Positions 36,039 to 45,900 of a stretch of 64,000 bases of DNA are shown here, in pieces. The DNA lies in NCBI GenBank assembly GCA_963700185.1, contig CAVOWP010000019.1, positions 1 through 64,000 on the forward strand, given 5' to 3'. Below the pieces are notes generated by a model. That model was not told the origin of the DNA, ran no database searches, and saw nothing but the letters and a program-made list of their open reading frames with translations. Numbering within the stretch: the stretch's first letter is position 1; the number at the start of each line of letters is the position of its first letter. Position numbers and translations under genes: made by a program. This DNA is from AP-15 sp963700185. Its GTDB lineage: Bacteria > Pseudomonadota > Alphaproteobacteria > ATCC43930 > CGMCC-115725.

Positions 36039-37595
36039 ATGACCGTCAGCCGTCCCCGACTGAGCCTGACAGGCGCGGTCTGGGCCGCTCTGATCCTCGC
36101 TCCCGCATTGTGCAGTGCCCAACCGCCGGGCGAGATCGGTCCGAAGGGCGGCTCAAATCTCACGCGACAGACCCAGAACGAGATCGACATTGCGCTGCCG
36201 AGTCTCGCGCCGCTTGTCGAACGCGTCATGCCAGCCGTCGTCAACATTTCAGTCGAGCTGAAGGAACAGGCGGCGAAGCAGGGCGACGAAGACACAGGGA
36301 ACGAGAGTGCCTCGCCACTCGGACCGAGCGGCACGCCTTTCGATCAGTTCCTCAAGCGCTTTTTCGAACAACCGTTCCAATTCCGCAATCCCGCGGAAAA
36401 AGTCATGGCGCTCGGCTCCGGGTTCATCATCGACCCCGCCGGCTACATTGTAACCAACAACCATGTCGTCGCCAACGCCGACAAGGTGACGGTAATCTTT
36501 CAGGACAACAGCCGGCACACGGCCAAGGTGATCGGTCGCGACGAGAAGACCGACATCGCCCTCGTCAAGATCGATAGCAACCAAAAGCTTCCCTACGTGA
36601 CGTGGGGAAACAGCGATGACGCCAAGGTCGGGGATTGGGTGGTCGCGGTCGGCAATCCGTTCGGTCTCGGCGGCTCGGTGACCGCCGGGATCATCTCCGC
36701 ACTCGGGCGCAACATCAATGAGGGCCCGTACGACGATTTCCTGCAAATCGACGCACCGATCAACCGCGGCAACTCCGGCGGACCGACATTCAATCTTCAC
36801 GGCCAGGTGATCGGCATCAATACCGCGATTTATTCGCCTTCGGGCGGATCGGTCGGGATCGGGTTCGCCGTTCCCTCGAACATCGCCGAGCACGTAGTCG
36901 TTCAGCTCAAGGAGCACGGCCACGTGACCTGGGGCTGGCTCGGCGTAGCCATTCAGAACGTCACACCCGCGATCGCCAAGAGCCTCGGTCTCGACCCCGA
37001 CCACCCGACCGGTGCGCTGGTCGCTTCGGTCACCGCCGACAGCCCGGCCGCTCGGGCCGGCATCAAGCAAGGCGACGTGATCACCGCCGCAGGCGGTCAC
37101 GAAATAAAATCCGTGCACGACCTCCCGCGCCTCGTTGCGGCCACACCGGTCGGCACCAAGCTCGAGTTGACGATCGTGCGCGACGGAAAACAAAAGACCG
37201 TCGAGGCCTCGATCGGCGAGATGCCGCAGAACGTGGCTTCTGCAGAACGCGAGGCTGCGCAGCCTGGCAGCGGCAAAGCGGCCAACGCGCTCGGCATGGA
37301 GCTCCTCCCGCTCGATCCGCAGCTGCGCAAGGAATTGAAGGTGCCAAAGGACCTGAACGGGGTGGTGGTCGGCCAGGTCGCGAGCGGCAGCCCGGCGGGT
37401 GATCTGGGGATTGAGCCAGGTGACGTGATCGTATCGGTTGATCAAAAACCGGTGACCACTCCCGAGAACGCCGCAACTCAGTTAAAGGAGGCGGCGGCTC
37501 AAGGCAACGTGCTGTTGCTGCTCAACCGCCACGGGATGAGCGAGTTCGTCGGCTTGTCGGTCGAGAACAACGGAACGGCAGGCAGCAGCCGCTGA
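36039..37595 (+). CDS. degP: Do-family periplasmic serine protease (DegP/DegQ/MucD)
   Basis: A periplasmic quality-control protease of 518 residues. The signal peptide MTVSRPRLSLTGAVWAALIL ends near LCSAQ. The catalytic triad is visible: His in YIVTNNHVVANADK, Asp in EKTDIALVKI and Ser in PINRGNSGGPTFN. Two PDZ domains follow (ADSPAARAGIKQGDVITAAG; GSPAGDLGIEPGDVIVSVDQ). ATG 36039 is preferred to GTG 36012 because it puts the signal peptide at the N-terminus. It is divergent from the ABC gene. Its position just before the second XrtA block may be incidental. Confidence 0.95.
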   Translation: MTVSRPRLSLTGAVWAALILAPALCSAQPPGEIGPKGGSNLTRQTQNEIDIALPSLAPLVERVMPAVVNISVELKEQAAKQGDEDTGNESASPLGPSGTPFDQFLKRFFEQPFQFRNPAEKVMALGSGFIIDPAGYIVTNNHVVANADKVTVIFQDNSRHTAKVIGRDEKTDIALVKIDSNQKLPYVTWGNSDDAKVGDWVVAVGNPFGLGGSVTAGIISALGRNINEGPYDDFLQIDAPINRGNSGGPTFNLHGQVIGINTAIYSPSGGSVGIGFAVPSNIAEHVVVQLKEHGHVTWGWLGVAIQNVTPAIAKSLGLDPDHPTGALVASVTADSPAARAGIKQGDVITAAGGHEIKSVHDLPRLVAATPVGTKLELTIVRDGKQKTVEASIGEMPQNVASAEREAAQPGSGKAANALGMELLPLDPQLRKELKVPKDLNGVVVGQVASGSPAGDLGIEPGDVIVSVDQKPVTTPENAATQLKEAAAQGNVLLLLNRHGMSEFVGLSVENNGTAGSSR

Positions 37596-38043
37596 GTGCG
37601 TGATAATAACTCGGCTGCTTTGACAAGAGGGCGGCGTTCGCCCGCCACATCAAGAATCTCGCTTACCTCTAATGCAAGCGGTGCGATAAAGCATCTGCTC
37701 AGTGCCGAGCTCGCGCGAATAGTTGAAGCTCGCATGATCGTCGCCATTGCCATAGCGCAGGTAAGATCGCTGGTCGGAGCGCTCACCGGCGTCGACGCTG
37801 ACGGTTGGGCGCGCACGGGATCACCTGATCGATGGCGGCTTTGCCTTGGTTCGCAGTGGCTCGGGGAACTCGTCCGCGGACAACTTCTAGCGTGTGACCA
37901 AAGTCGCCTGTGCGCATCCGGTCGCCTCTAATTACGTTAAAAAGCCTGGTAGCCATCTCTTCTCATTCCGGAGCCCATCTCTTCAGAGTTGCAAGAGAAC
38001 CGTGCGATCTACTAGACGGCTACGCTTGCTCCTGCTATTATTG
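37596..38043. other. Non-coding region before the sugar transferase operon
   Basis: About 450 bp without a convincing ORF. Near its right end the decamer CCATCTCTTC occurs twice as a direct repeat (37953-37962 and 37975-37984), 22 bases apart or about two helical turns. It could be a regulator site for the downstream operon. Nothing else is evident. Confidence 0.4.
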
Positions 38044-38058
38044 TGGCATGACGCGGGC
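38044..38058 (+). promoter_or_regulatory. Weak -24/-12 (sigma-54-like) candidate before the sugar transferase/prs operon
   Basis: TGGCATGACGCGGGC has the -24 core TGGCA and the GG-N10-GC spacing, but lacks the TT of the -12 box. It overlaps the ATG at 38048. If it is real, translation should start at ATG 38108 instead. Only the pattern supports it. Confidence 0.25.
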
Positions 38059-39517
38059 CACGGGCGGCGGTTTAGTGGCGCCGAGCGTTAACACTTTCCA
38101 GTTCGAAATGCAACTCAGACTTTTTCGACATTTCGTCCCGGTTTCGGTCGTGCTTCTCGCATCATCGGATGCCTTGTTGATTACTGGCGCCTTTTACCAA
38201 CTATTATCTAGTTCAGAGGTCGGTACACCCATCGTCCTCGGTGCTTCCAGCTTCAGCGCTCAATTCTCCGCGGGATTATCCGTTGCCACTGTGACCGCGA
38301 TGCTTTCCGTCGGGTTGTACGGACAGCAAAGTTTTATGGATTTCCGACTTCTGTTCAGCAAAATAGTTGTCGCCACGGTACTTGTGTTGATGCTTGTCTC
38401 ATTTTCGGCAACATATTGGCGCGACGGCCTTGATCAACTGACCGACTTTGTCAATTTTCCGCTGAAGGCGACGCTGATTTGGCTAGTCTGCGTATCAGTG
38501 ACGCGCGGAACATTCTCGGTGACGCTGGGCCGCGGTCTGCTGAAGCGTCGCGTACTCGTTCTGGGCAACGGCACGCAGGCGGGTCGAATCGCTAAACTCG
38601 TTGAAACCGGGCGCAACGACCATTTTATCCCGGTGTCTTTCGTCGACCTGCCCGACCGGAGCACTCAGTCTCGAGCGGAAATCCTCGATTGGTCGGCTGC
38701 CGAGACCGACGGCCTCTTGGAAATCGGTTACCGGCTTGGCGCGAGCGAAATCGTGGTGGCGGCGGATGATCGACGCGGGCTGCCGGTGCGCGAACTGTTG
38801 CACTGCAAACTTGCCGGCATCAAGGTGACCGATTTTCTCGATTTTTGGGAGCGCGAGACCAGGACCGTCGACCTCGAAGCGCTGAAGCCGAGCTGGTTTT
38901 TTTACTCGGACGGTTTCCGATGCGGTCCGGTCGACGAGTTTTTGAAACGTGCCTTCGACATCGTGGTGAGCTCGAGTGTATTAGCGCTGACATTGCCGCT
39001 GCTATCTCTGACGGCCTGTTTGATCAAATTGGAGAGCCCTGGACCGGTCCTTTACCGTCAAGAAAGGGTGGGATTGCACGGTCGCGGTTTTACGATTTTG
39101 AAATTCCGCAGCATGCGGCTGGATGCCGAGACCGACGGCCGTCCTCGTTGGGCTGCGGAGTGCGATCCCCGTGTTACACAAGTGGGAGCGATTATCCGTA
39201 AACTTCGCATAGACGAACTCGCTCAGATCCTGAATGTCTTGCGCGGAGACATGAGTTTTGTCGGGCCTCGCCCCGAGCGCCCCTTTTTCGTAGCCGATCT
39301 CGCCAAATCAATTCCCTATTATGCCGAGCGCCACTGGGTAAGGCCTGGGATCACCGGCTGGGCGCAAATCAACTTTCCCTATGGCGCCTCGACGGAAGAT
39401 GCCCGCCGCAAGCTGACCTATGATCTTTACTACGTAAAAAATCGAAGCTTCTTTCTAGACGTTCTGATTTTGCTACAGACTGTGCGAGTGATCTTCTGGA
39501 ATCAGGGAGCGAGATAA
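38048..39517 (+). CDS. XrtA-system undecaprenyl-phosphate sugar transferase (EpsB/WbaP-like)
   Basis: A membrane glycosyl-1-phosphate transferase that would load the first sugar of the exopolysaccharide onto the lipid carrier. Four or five N-terminal helices precede a Rossmann-like CoA-binding-type domain (RVLVLGNGTQAGRIAKLVET). The C-terminal polyprenyl-phosphate transferase core reads KRAFDIVVSSSVLALTLPLL, LYRQERVGLHGRGFTILKFR, RKLRIDELAQILNVLRGDMS and FVGPRPERPFF. Family members begin near 'LRLFRHFVPV', so the true start may be ATG 38108 rather than 38048; neither has a good ribosome site. It heads a tight operon with prsK starting 4 bp after its stop. Confidence 0.92.
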   Translation: MTRATGGGLVAPSVNTFQFEMQLRLFRHFVPVSVVLLASSDALLITGAFYQLLSSSEVGTPIVLGASSFSAQFSAGLSVATVTAMLSVGLYGQQSFMDFRLLFSKIVVATVLVLMLVSFSATYWRDGLDQLTDFVNFPLKATLIWLVCVSVTRGTFSVTLGRGLLKRRVLVLGNGTQAGRIAKLVETGRNDHFIPVSFVDLPDRSTQSRAEILDWSAAETDGLLEIGYRLGASEIVVAADDRRGLPVRELLHCKLAGIKVTDFLDFWERETRTVDLEALKPSWFFYSDGFRCGPVDEFLKRAFDIVVSSSVLALTLPLLSLTACLIKLESPGPVLYRQERVGLHGRGFTILKFRSMRLDAETDGRPRWAAECDPRVTQVGAIIRKLRIDELAQILNVLRGDMSFVGPRPERPFFVADLAKSIPYYAERHWVRPGITGWAQINFPYGASTEDARRKLTYDLYYVKNRSFFLDVLILLQTVRVIFWNQGAR

Positions 39518-39521
39518 AGAC

Positions 39522-41567
39522 TTGCATCTCGACTTTTTCGTCAAGGAGACAGTGTACTCGGGATGTGCGTTGGCTTTCCTCGCGCTGATCGTGTTGATGG
39601 TCTTGCAGGGTCGCACCAGCAGAGCCGGCGTAGCGATCCTAGGTTGCTGTATCGCCTCGCTGAGCTGGGCAAGCGCAACCGCCGCGACCGCACCGGTCGC
39701 CGCATTGAGCTCCTTGGACAGCGTCAGGCTTTCCGCTTGGCTGTTATTCGCGGCAGCGCTCGTTACCATACGGGCCAGTGACGGTTCTGGTCTCGGGCGT
39801 GCCTACCTCTTTTCGGCAGTCAGCTTCTGCCTCGCAGCAATCGGTAATGATGTATGGATCCTGGTCGTCAGTCCGGATGATATGGGCCTCTATACCTCGC
39901 AGCTGCTGATTCGCATCGGGTTTGGAGTCGCTGGACTGCTAACGATCGAGAATTTCTGGCGCAATACAGAACCTGAACGGCGATGGCACGTCTGGCCGCT
40001 ATGCGTCGCGATCGGCGGATTGTTCGCGTATGAGCTGTTCTTGTTTTCCGATGCCTTCATCACCCGCGGCCGCGTCGATCCTGGTCTCGCCCTTGGCCGG
40101 CCGATCGTCGCTGCGTTCATGGCCCCTCTGCTGGCCTTGGCCATGGCCCGCAATCGCGAATGGCGGGTCGATATCCACGTGTCCCGACAAGTCGTGCTGC
40201 ACACGGCGACTTTGGTTGCCAGCGGCTGCTTCCTTTTTGCCGTAGCTCTCGTCGCCGTACTGCTGCGCGGCTTTGGCGGCGAGTGGGGGCTGGTGCTCCA
40301 GCTGGCGATGTTATTCGGCAGCATTGTTGTCCTCGCCACTGTGCTCTCGTCGGGGAACGTCCGCGGTCGGCTCAAATTTGTGATCTCGCGGAATTTTTAT
40401 ACGCATCGCTATGACTACCGTGTCGAGTGGCTCAAGTTCATCGAGTTGGTCTCCGAGCCCAAGTTTGGCGAGGAACTCCCGGTCAGAATCATCCGCGCCT
40501 TGGCCGAATTCGTCGACAGCCCGGCCGGGGTGCTGTGGTCGTTGAGCCGCGGCATCGGCTATTATCCGACGGCGGCGTGGAGGCGGCCCATCCCCGGCGA
40601 CCGCAAGGTGCCGATCGATGACCCATTCGTTTTTGGGTTCCGGGACGGCGGCTGGATCCAAGTTCTCAGCTCGGAAGCCGGAGCGGGTAAGTGGCCGATC
40701 GCCTCCGAAACGGCGTGGTTGGCCGTACCTTTAACGCATCGCACCGAAGTTATCGGCTTCGTCGTGCTCGATCGCGCGACACACACGATCGCCCCGGATT
40801 GGGAGGCGTTCGATCTGTTGCGCGCGGCCGGCAGGCAAGCAGCCAGTTATCTCGCCGAGGAGCGCTCGACAAAGGTCTTGCGCGATTCCGAACTGCTGAC
40901 CGAATACAGCAAGCGCTTCGCTTTCGTAGTCCATGATATCAAGAATTTGGCGAGCCAGCTGAATTTGATCGTGTCGAATGCGGCGAGGCATATCGGCGAC
41001 CCCGAGTTTCAGCGAGATATGCTGAGAACCGTTGAAGATTCAGTCGCACGAATGAACAATCTTCTCGGCCAATTGAAAGCCGACGCGGCACCGCACCCAC
41101 CTCGCCCGCTCGACCCGAACCTAGTGGTCGGCGCGGTCGCCGCGGAGTTCGCCGATGCTCCGGTGGCGGTCGAGAGCCGTGATGAAATCGGCGCGTGCGC
41201 CGTAACAATCGACCCGGAGCGCCTCAGATCCGCTCTTACCCACCTCGTCCAAAACGCGGTGGATGTCTCATGTCCGGGCGATCGGGTGATGATTTCTTCG
41301 CGCCGTTTCGGAACCCGGCTTTTGATCGAAGTGACAGACAATGGTCCTGGGATGGACGATGCTTTCGTTCGTGACGAGCTGTTCCTGCCGTTCCGCTCGA
41401 CAAAGTCGGGCGGTTATGGGATCGGCGCTTTTCAAACCCGCGAGCTCATTCGCATGGCGGGCGGTGATCTCGAGGTAATCTCTCAACAAGGGTTTGGCAC
41501 TACGATGCGGATCATCCTGCCCCTGGTCTCAGAGAGAGAGCCGGCAAGATCCTCAGCCGTGACCTAG
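39522..41567 (+). CDS. prsK: PEP-CTERM system histidine kinase PrsK
   Basis: A 681-residue membrane sensor kinase starting at TTG 39522. About seven to eight N-terminal hydrophobic helices form the PrsK-type sensor region. A GAF-like segment follows (around 300-450; HRTEVIGFVVLDRATHTIAP). The kinase core has an H-box (FAFVVHDIKNLASQLNLIV, His about 471), N-box (LTHLVQNAVDVS), G1 (DNGPGMDD) and G2 (GGYGIGAFQTRELI). The HDIKN-type H-box is characteristic of PrsK. The partner response regulator PrsR starts 5 bp downstream. PrsK is known only from genomes with the exosortase/PEP-CTERM system; its signal is unknown. Confidence 0.93.
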   Translation: MHLDFFVKETVYSGCALAFLALIVLMVLQGRTSRAGVAILGCCIASLSWASATAATAPVAALSSLDSVRLSAWLLFAAALVTIRASDGSGLGRAYLFSAVSFCLAAIGNDVWILVVSPDDMGLYTSQLLIRIGFGVAGLLTIENFWRNTEPERRWHVWPLCVAIGGLFAYELFLFSDAFITRGRVDPGLALGRPIVAAFMAPLLALAMARNREWRVDIHVSRQVVLHTATLVASGCFLFAVALVAVLLRGFGGEWGLVLQLAMLFGSIVVLATVLSSGNVRGRLKFVISRNFYTHRYDYRVEWLKFIELVSEPKFGEELPVRIIRALAEFVDSPAGVLWSLSRGIGYYPTAAWRRPIPGDRKVPIDDPFVFGFRDGGWIQVLSSEAGAGKWPIASETAWLAVPLTHRTEVIGFVVLDRATHTIAPDWEAFDLLRAAGRQAASYLAEERSTKVLRDSELLTEYSKRFAFVVHDIKNLASQLNLIVSNAARHIGDPEFQRDMLRTVEDSVARMNNLLGQLKADAAPHPPRPLDPNLVVGAVAAEFADAPVAVESRDEIGACAVTIDPERLRSALTHLVQNAVDVSCPGDRVMISSRRFGTRLLIEVTDNGPGMDDAFVRDELFLPFRSTKSGGYGIGAFQTRELIRMAGGDLEVISQQGFGTTMRIILPLVSEREPARSSAVT

Positions 41568-41572
41568 AAAAC

Positions 41573-42934
41573 ATGCCGCCCAATCCAAAACCGTTGCTGC
41601 TCGTCGACGATGACACGGGGCTACTGCGCCAACTGCGCTGGGCCTTTTCGGACCACAAGGTATTCCCGGCAGGAACGCGCCTGGAAGCAATCAATTTCGT
41701 CAGAAGGGAACCGATTCCGGTCGCCATCGTCGATCTTGGGCTGCCTCCCGACTCGGACGGCGCCTCCGAGGGGCTGGCCACGCTGACCGAAATTCTCGCG
41801 ATTGCGCCTGCGACAAAAGTCGTCATCGCGACCGGCAACGAAACTCGCGAACACGCATTGCGGGCAATCGCTCTCGGCGCCTATGACTTCTATCAAAAGC
41901 CGATCGACATCGACGTGCTCCAGCTGATTGTCAGCCGTGCGGAGCGAATGTTCGAGCTCGAGGACGAAAACCGTCGCCTTGCCGAAGTCGCTCAAACCTC
42001 TCCGGTCGACGGTATCATCGCGAGCAGCCCGGAAATGCTGCGGGTGCTGCGCAATCTGGAAAAGATAGCGCCGACCGATGTTACGGTTTTGCTGCTGGGC
42101 GAGAGCGGTACCGGCAAGGAATTGCTAGCTCAGGCGGTGCATAAGATGAGCCGCCGGTCCGGCGGGCCGTTCGTGCCGATCAACTGCGCGGCCATTCCAG
42201 AGACCCTGCTCGAAAGTGAGCTCTTCGGTTATGAAAAAGGCGCCTTCACCGGTGCTCTGAGGCAGAACATCGGCAGAATCGAAAGTGCCGATCGCGGCAC
42301 CCTGTTTCTTGACGAAATTGGCGATGTGCCATTGCCGATGCAGGTGAAATTGCTGCGATTCTTGCAAGACCAAATCGTTGAACGCGTTGGCGGTCGAAAG
42401 CCAGTGCAAGTCGACGTTCGAATCGTTTGTGCAACAAACCAGGACCTCGATCGCATGATGGCCGAGGGCCGCTTTCGCGAGGACCTCTATTACCGTTTGA
42501 ATGAGGTCGCGGTGCGGGTGCCTCCGCTTCGCGAGCGGCTTGGAGATGCGGTGGTTTTGGCGAGCTTTTTTCTCCGCCGGTTCGCCTCGGAGTACCGCCG
42601 CCCGGTTCGCGGCTTCGCCTCTGCGGCGCTTGCAGCGATCAAGGACTATCCGTGGCCGGGTAACGTCCGCGAACTGGAAAATGCTGTGAAGCGTGCGGTC
42701 GTAATGGCTGACACTGCGCTGCTGTCCGCCTCAGATCTCGGTCTTACGGCGCAAGGAGAAGAGCCGCAATCGCTTGGCATCCGGGCTGCCCGAGCCCGCG
42801 CCGAGCGTGAGGTGCTCCAACTCGCGCTTGCCCAGGCCGGCTCCAATCTGTCGAAAGCGGCAAAGCTGCTCGGGATCAGCCGGCCGACCCTTTACGATTT
42901 GATGCAGCAACACCAGCTCGGCCTCGACGCGTGA
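41573..42934 (+). CDS. prsR: PEP-CTERM system response regulator PrsR (sigma-54 activator)
   Basis: A 453-residue NtrC-type regulator. The receiver domain has acidic residues in LLVDDDTG (about 11-13), the phospho-acceptor Asp54 in AIVDLGLPPDS and Lys109 in FYQKPID. The central AAA domain has Walker A GESGTGKE (about 176-183), the sigma-54 loop GAFTGA (about 223-228), Walker B TLFLDEIGD and the arginine-finger region RFREDLYYRLNEVAVRVPPL. A Fis-type helix-turn-helix ends the protein (LSKAAKLLGISRPTLYDLMQ). It would activate -24/-12 promoters of exopolysaccharide and PEP-CTERM genes when phosphorylated by PrsK. Its stop overlaps an upstream start candidate of prsT. Confidence 0.95.
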   Translation: MPPNPKPLLLVDDDTGLLRQLRWAFSDHKVFPAGTRLEAINFVRREPIPVAIVDLGLPPDSDGASEGLATLTEILAIAPATKVVIATGNETREHALRAIALGAYDFYQKPIDIDVLQLIVSRAERMFELEDENRRLAEVAQTSPVDGIIASSPEMLRVLRNLEKIAPTDVTVLLLGESGTGKELLAQAVHKMSRRSGGPFVPINCAAIPETLLESELFGYEKGAFTGALRQNIGRIESADRGTLFLDEIGDVPLPMQVKLLRFLQDQIVERVGGRKPVQVDVRIVCATNQDLDRMMAEGRFREDLYYRLNEVAVRVPPLRERLGDAVVLASFFLRRFASEYRRPVRGFASAALAAIKDYPWPGNVRELENAVKRAVVMADTALLSASDLGLTAQGEEPQSLGIRAARARAEREVLQLALAQAGSNLSKAAKLLGISRPTLYDLMQQHQLGLDA

Positions 42935-42960
42935 CAGTGGTCTGCAGGAAAGGCAACGAA

Positions 42961-45900
42961 ATGTCCCAAGGTCGTGGCCGCTGTCCATGGCGCGCCGTGG
43001 TTTTCGCCTCCGCCGTTGCCACATTCGCCTGGTCCACCGCGTACGCCAAAGATTCCACGGCCTCGGTAAAAGATGCCGAACAATATGTCGCGAAGGGCAA
43101 CCTCAAGGCCGCCGAAATCGAGCTGCGCAACGCCATCCGCGAAGCGCCGCAAGACCCGGTTCTTCATGCCAGACTGGCCGAAATCTATTTACAACTCGCA
43201 GACCCCGCAGCGGCGGAGCGTGAAGCACGAGCTGCTCTCGAACGCAGGGGCGACGACGCAGACTACATATCGGTGCTGATGGACGCCATGCTGCGTCAGG
43301 AAAAATTTGCGGACCTCCTGGACCTGGTCAAGCCAGGCGATCGCGTTCCGGCGCTGGAGAGCAAGGTCAGAACGGCGCTCGGTACTGCGGAGGCCGGGCT
43401 GCGGGATCGTGATCAGGCTGAAAAGCTGCTTCGAGAAGCAGTCAAGCTCGATCCCACCGCCGTCCGGCCCAAGATTCAGCTCGCACGCCTATTGACGGGC
43501 ACGAAACCCGAGGAGGCAGACAAGTTTATCGATGAAGCGATCGCCGCCAACCCACGGTCGGCCGAAGCTCTTCAAGTTAAGGGGGAGATGCTGCGCAGCC
43601 GAGGCGACCAAGACGGCGCCATTCGCCTGCTCGACGAGGCGCTGAAAATTGATCCGAATAACACCCTCGCGCATTTGAGTCGGGCCAACGTCAACATCGC
43701 GCTCGGCAAATACAAGGTGGCGGACGAGGACCTCGATCCCATCCTCAAGGCCGCTCCCAACAACTTCATGGCAAACTACCTCCGGGGGTTGGAGCTTGCC
43801 AAAAAGCAGGACTACGCCGCGGCGGATCGGATATTCGATCGCATCAGCCCTGCCTTCTCGGTGTTCTGGGCAGGCTATTATTTGCAGGGCGCAACGAAAC
43901 TGGCCCTCGGGCAATCCGCTCAGGCGGAAGCGATATTGGCTAAATATCTCAATCGCGTTCCCGATGACGTGAAAGCCGGCAGGCTGATCGCGACCGCCGC
44001 TCTGCAGCAGCGATCCGCATCTCGGGCGATCGAGTATCTAAAACCGATAGTCGACAAAGTTCCGGCGGACGCGCCAACTCTGACCCTCCTCGGCAATGCC
44101 TATATGGCGGAAGGCAAGCCCGACCTCGCTTTACAGCAGTTCGAAAAGGCTGCCGCTCTCGATCCAGACAACCCTGCCATCAAGACACGGGTCGGCATTT
44201 CGGAAATCGATATCGGGCAGGGGCAACAAGGGTTGAGCACCCTACAGCAAGTGTTCGCTACCGAAGCGGGGGCACCCATTGCCGGTCCCACGCTCGTATT
44301 GACCGAGCTGCGTGCCAAGCACCTCGACAAGGCGGCCGAGGTGGCCGTCTCTCTGATCAAGAGGGATGCCAAGAACCCGCTTTATTTTACCTTGCTTGGG
44401 GTTGTCCGCGTCGCCCAGCGAGACTATTCGGCCGCCGAGAACTCGTTCCGCTCCGCGCTCGCGATCAACCCCGAATTCCCTGCGGCTACTCGAGATTTGG
44501 CGCAGCTGTACGTCACGACCGGCCGCGTTGACGATGCCAAGAAAGTGTATACCGACCTCCTCGCGAAGAAGGCTGATGATGTGACCGCCCTTCTTGGGCT
44601 TTCGGACATCTACATTTCCGAGAAAAAATGGCCGGAAGCCACCGATGCGATCAACCGGGCGCGGTCGGCGGCAAAAAATGATCCGTCACCCGGGCTCAAG
44701 CTGACGAGCCTGTACGAAGCTCGTCAGGACTGGAAAAGCGCCAAAAGCGTGGCGGCAGAACTCGCGTCCCAATTTCCGGGGGATGTCAACGTCCTCGAAG
44801 CCCAAGGGAGAGCCCAGTACGCCGCCGGCGATATGGACGGCGCAGTGTCCAGCTACAAGCGGGCTCACGAGCTGGTGCCGAATTCGATCCCGATCCTGTC
44901 GCGATACCTCTCCTTGCTCAACGAAGATAAATACCACATGGAGGCGCGCGGTGTATTGCAAGACGCTATTGCCCGGGACCCCCACAACGCCTCCCTGAAG
45001 GCCGACCTGATTCGGGTCGAAGGCGAAATGAATGGAGTGGACGCTGGAGTAGCTAAGGCTCAAGCCCTGGCAAAGGACGATCCCAACAGCAACATCTACT
45101 ATCTGGTAGCGGCCGAACTCTATGAAAAGGCGGTACGGTCACCGGACGCGATAGCGATGCTCGAGAAGACGGTTGCGGCGAGGCCGTCGGACGATGGCTT
45201 GATAGACGCTCTGTCGCAACTCTATCGCCGCACGGGAGATCTGGGCAAGGCAGAAGGCGTTTTGGTCAGTCGGCTGAAGGCTGATCCGAAGGACACCGTG
45301 ATACGCACGGAGCTGGCGTCGTTATACTTGACCACCGGGCAAATCGCAGATGCCAGAGAGATCTATAACGAGCTCAGTTTGCAGAGGCCAAACGATGCCG
45401 CGCCTTTACTGGGCCTCGCCGACGTCGCAACCAAGGAAAAGAACTGGTCGGAGGCGCTGGATTACGTCAACCGCGCACGCGCCGCAGCGCCAAATGACCC
45501 GGCTCCCGAGATTGCGCTTGTCAACTTGTACGGCTCACAGCAAAACTGGAAGGACGCAGCGGCCACAGCAAACGTTGTCGCCGAGCGATTTGCGGCCAAT
45601 CCCCAAGCTCTCGACGCCAAAGGGCGGGTTCAAATAGCGACAGGCGACAAAGAAGGCGCGACTGCCACCTATAAACGTATCTACGAACTCGTACCCAATT
45701 CCCTGCCGGTCCTGTCGCGCTACCTTGCCCTGCTCAATTCGGCTAAGGACTTTTCTCAGGAACGAACCGTCCTGCAGGCCGCGCTCGCTCATAATCCCAA
45801 GAACAGCCAGTTGAACGGCGACCTGATCCGCGTCGAAGCGGAAATCGACGGGTTGGAGGCAGGCCTCGCAAAAGCGCGCGCACTTGCCGAGGAGGATCCG

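Noticed and set aside
36249..37445. 398-residue minus-strand ORF inside the protease gene
   Set aside because: Antisense shadow of degP in GC-rich DNA; no recognisable motif.
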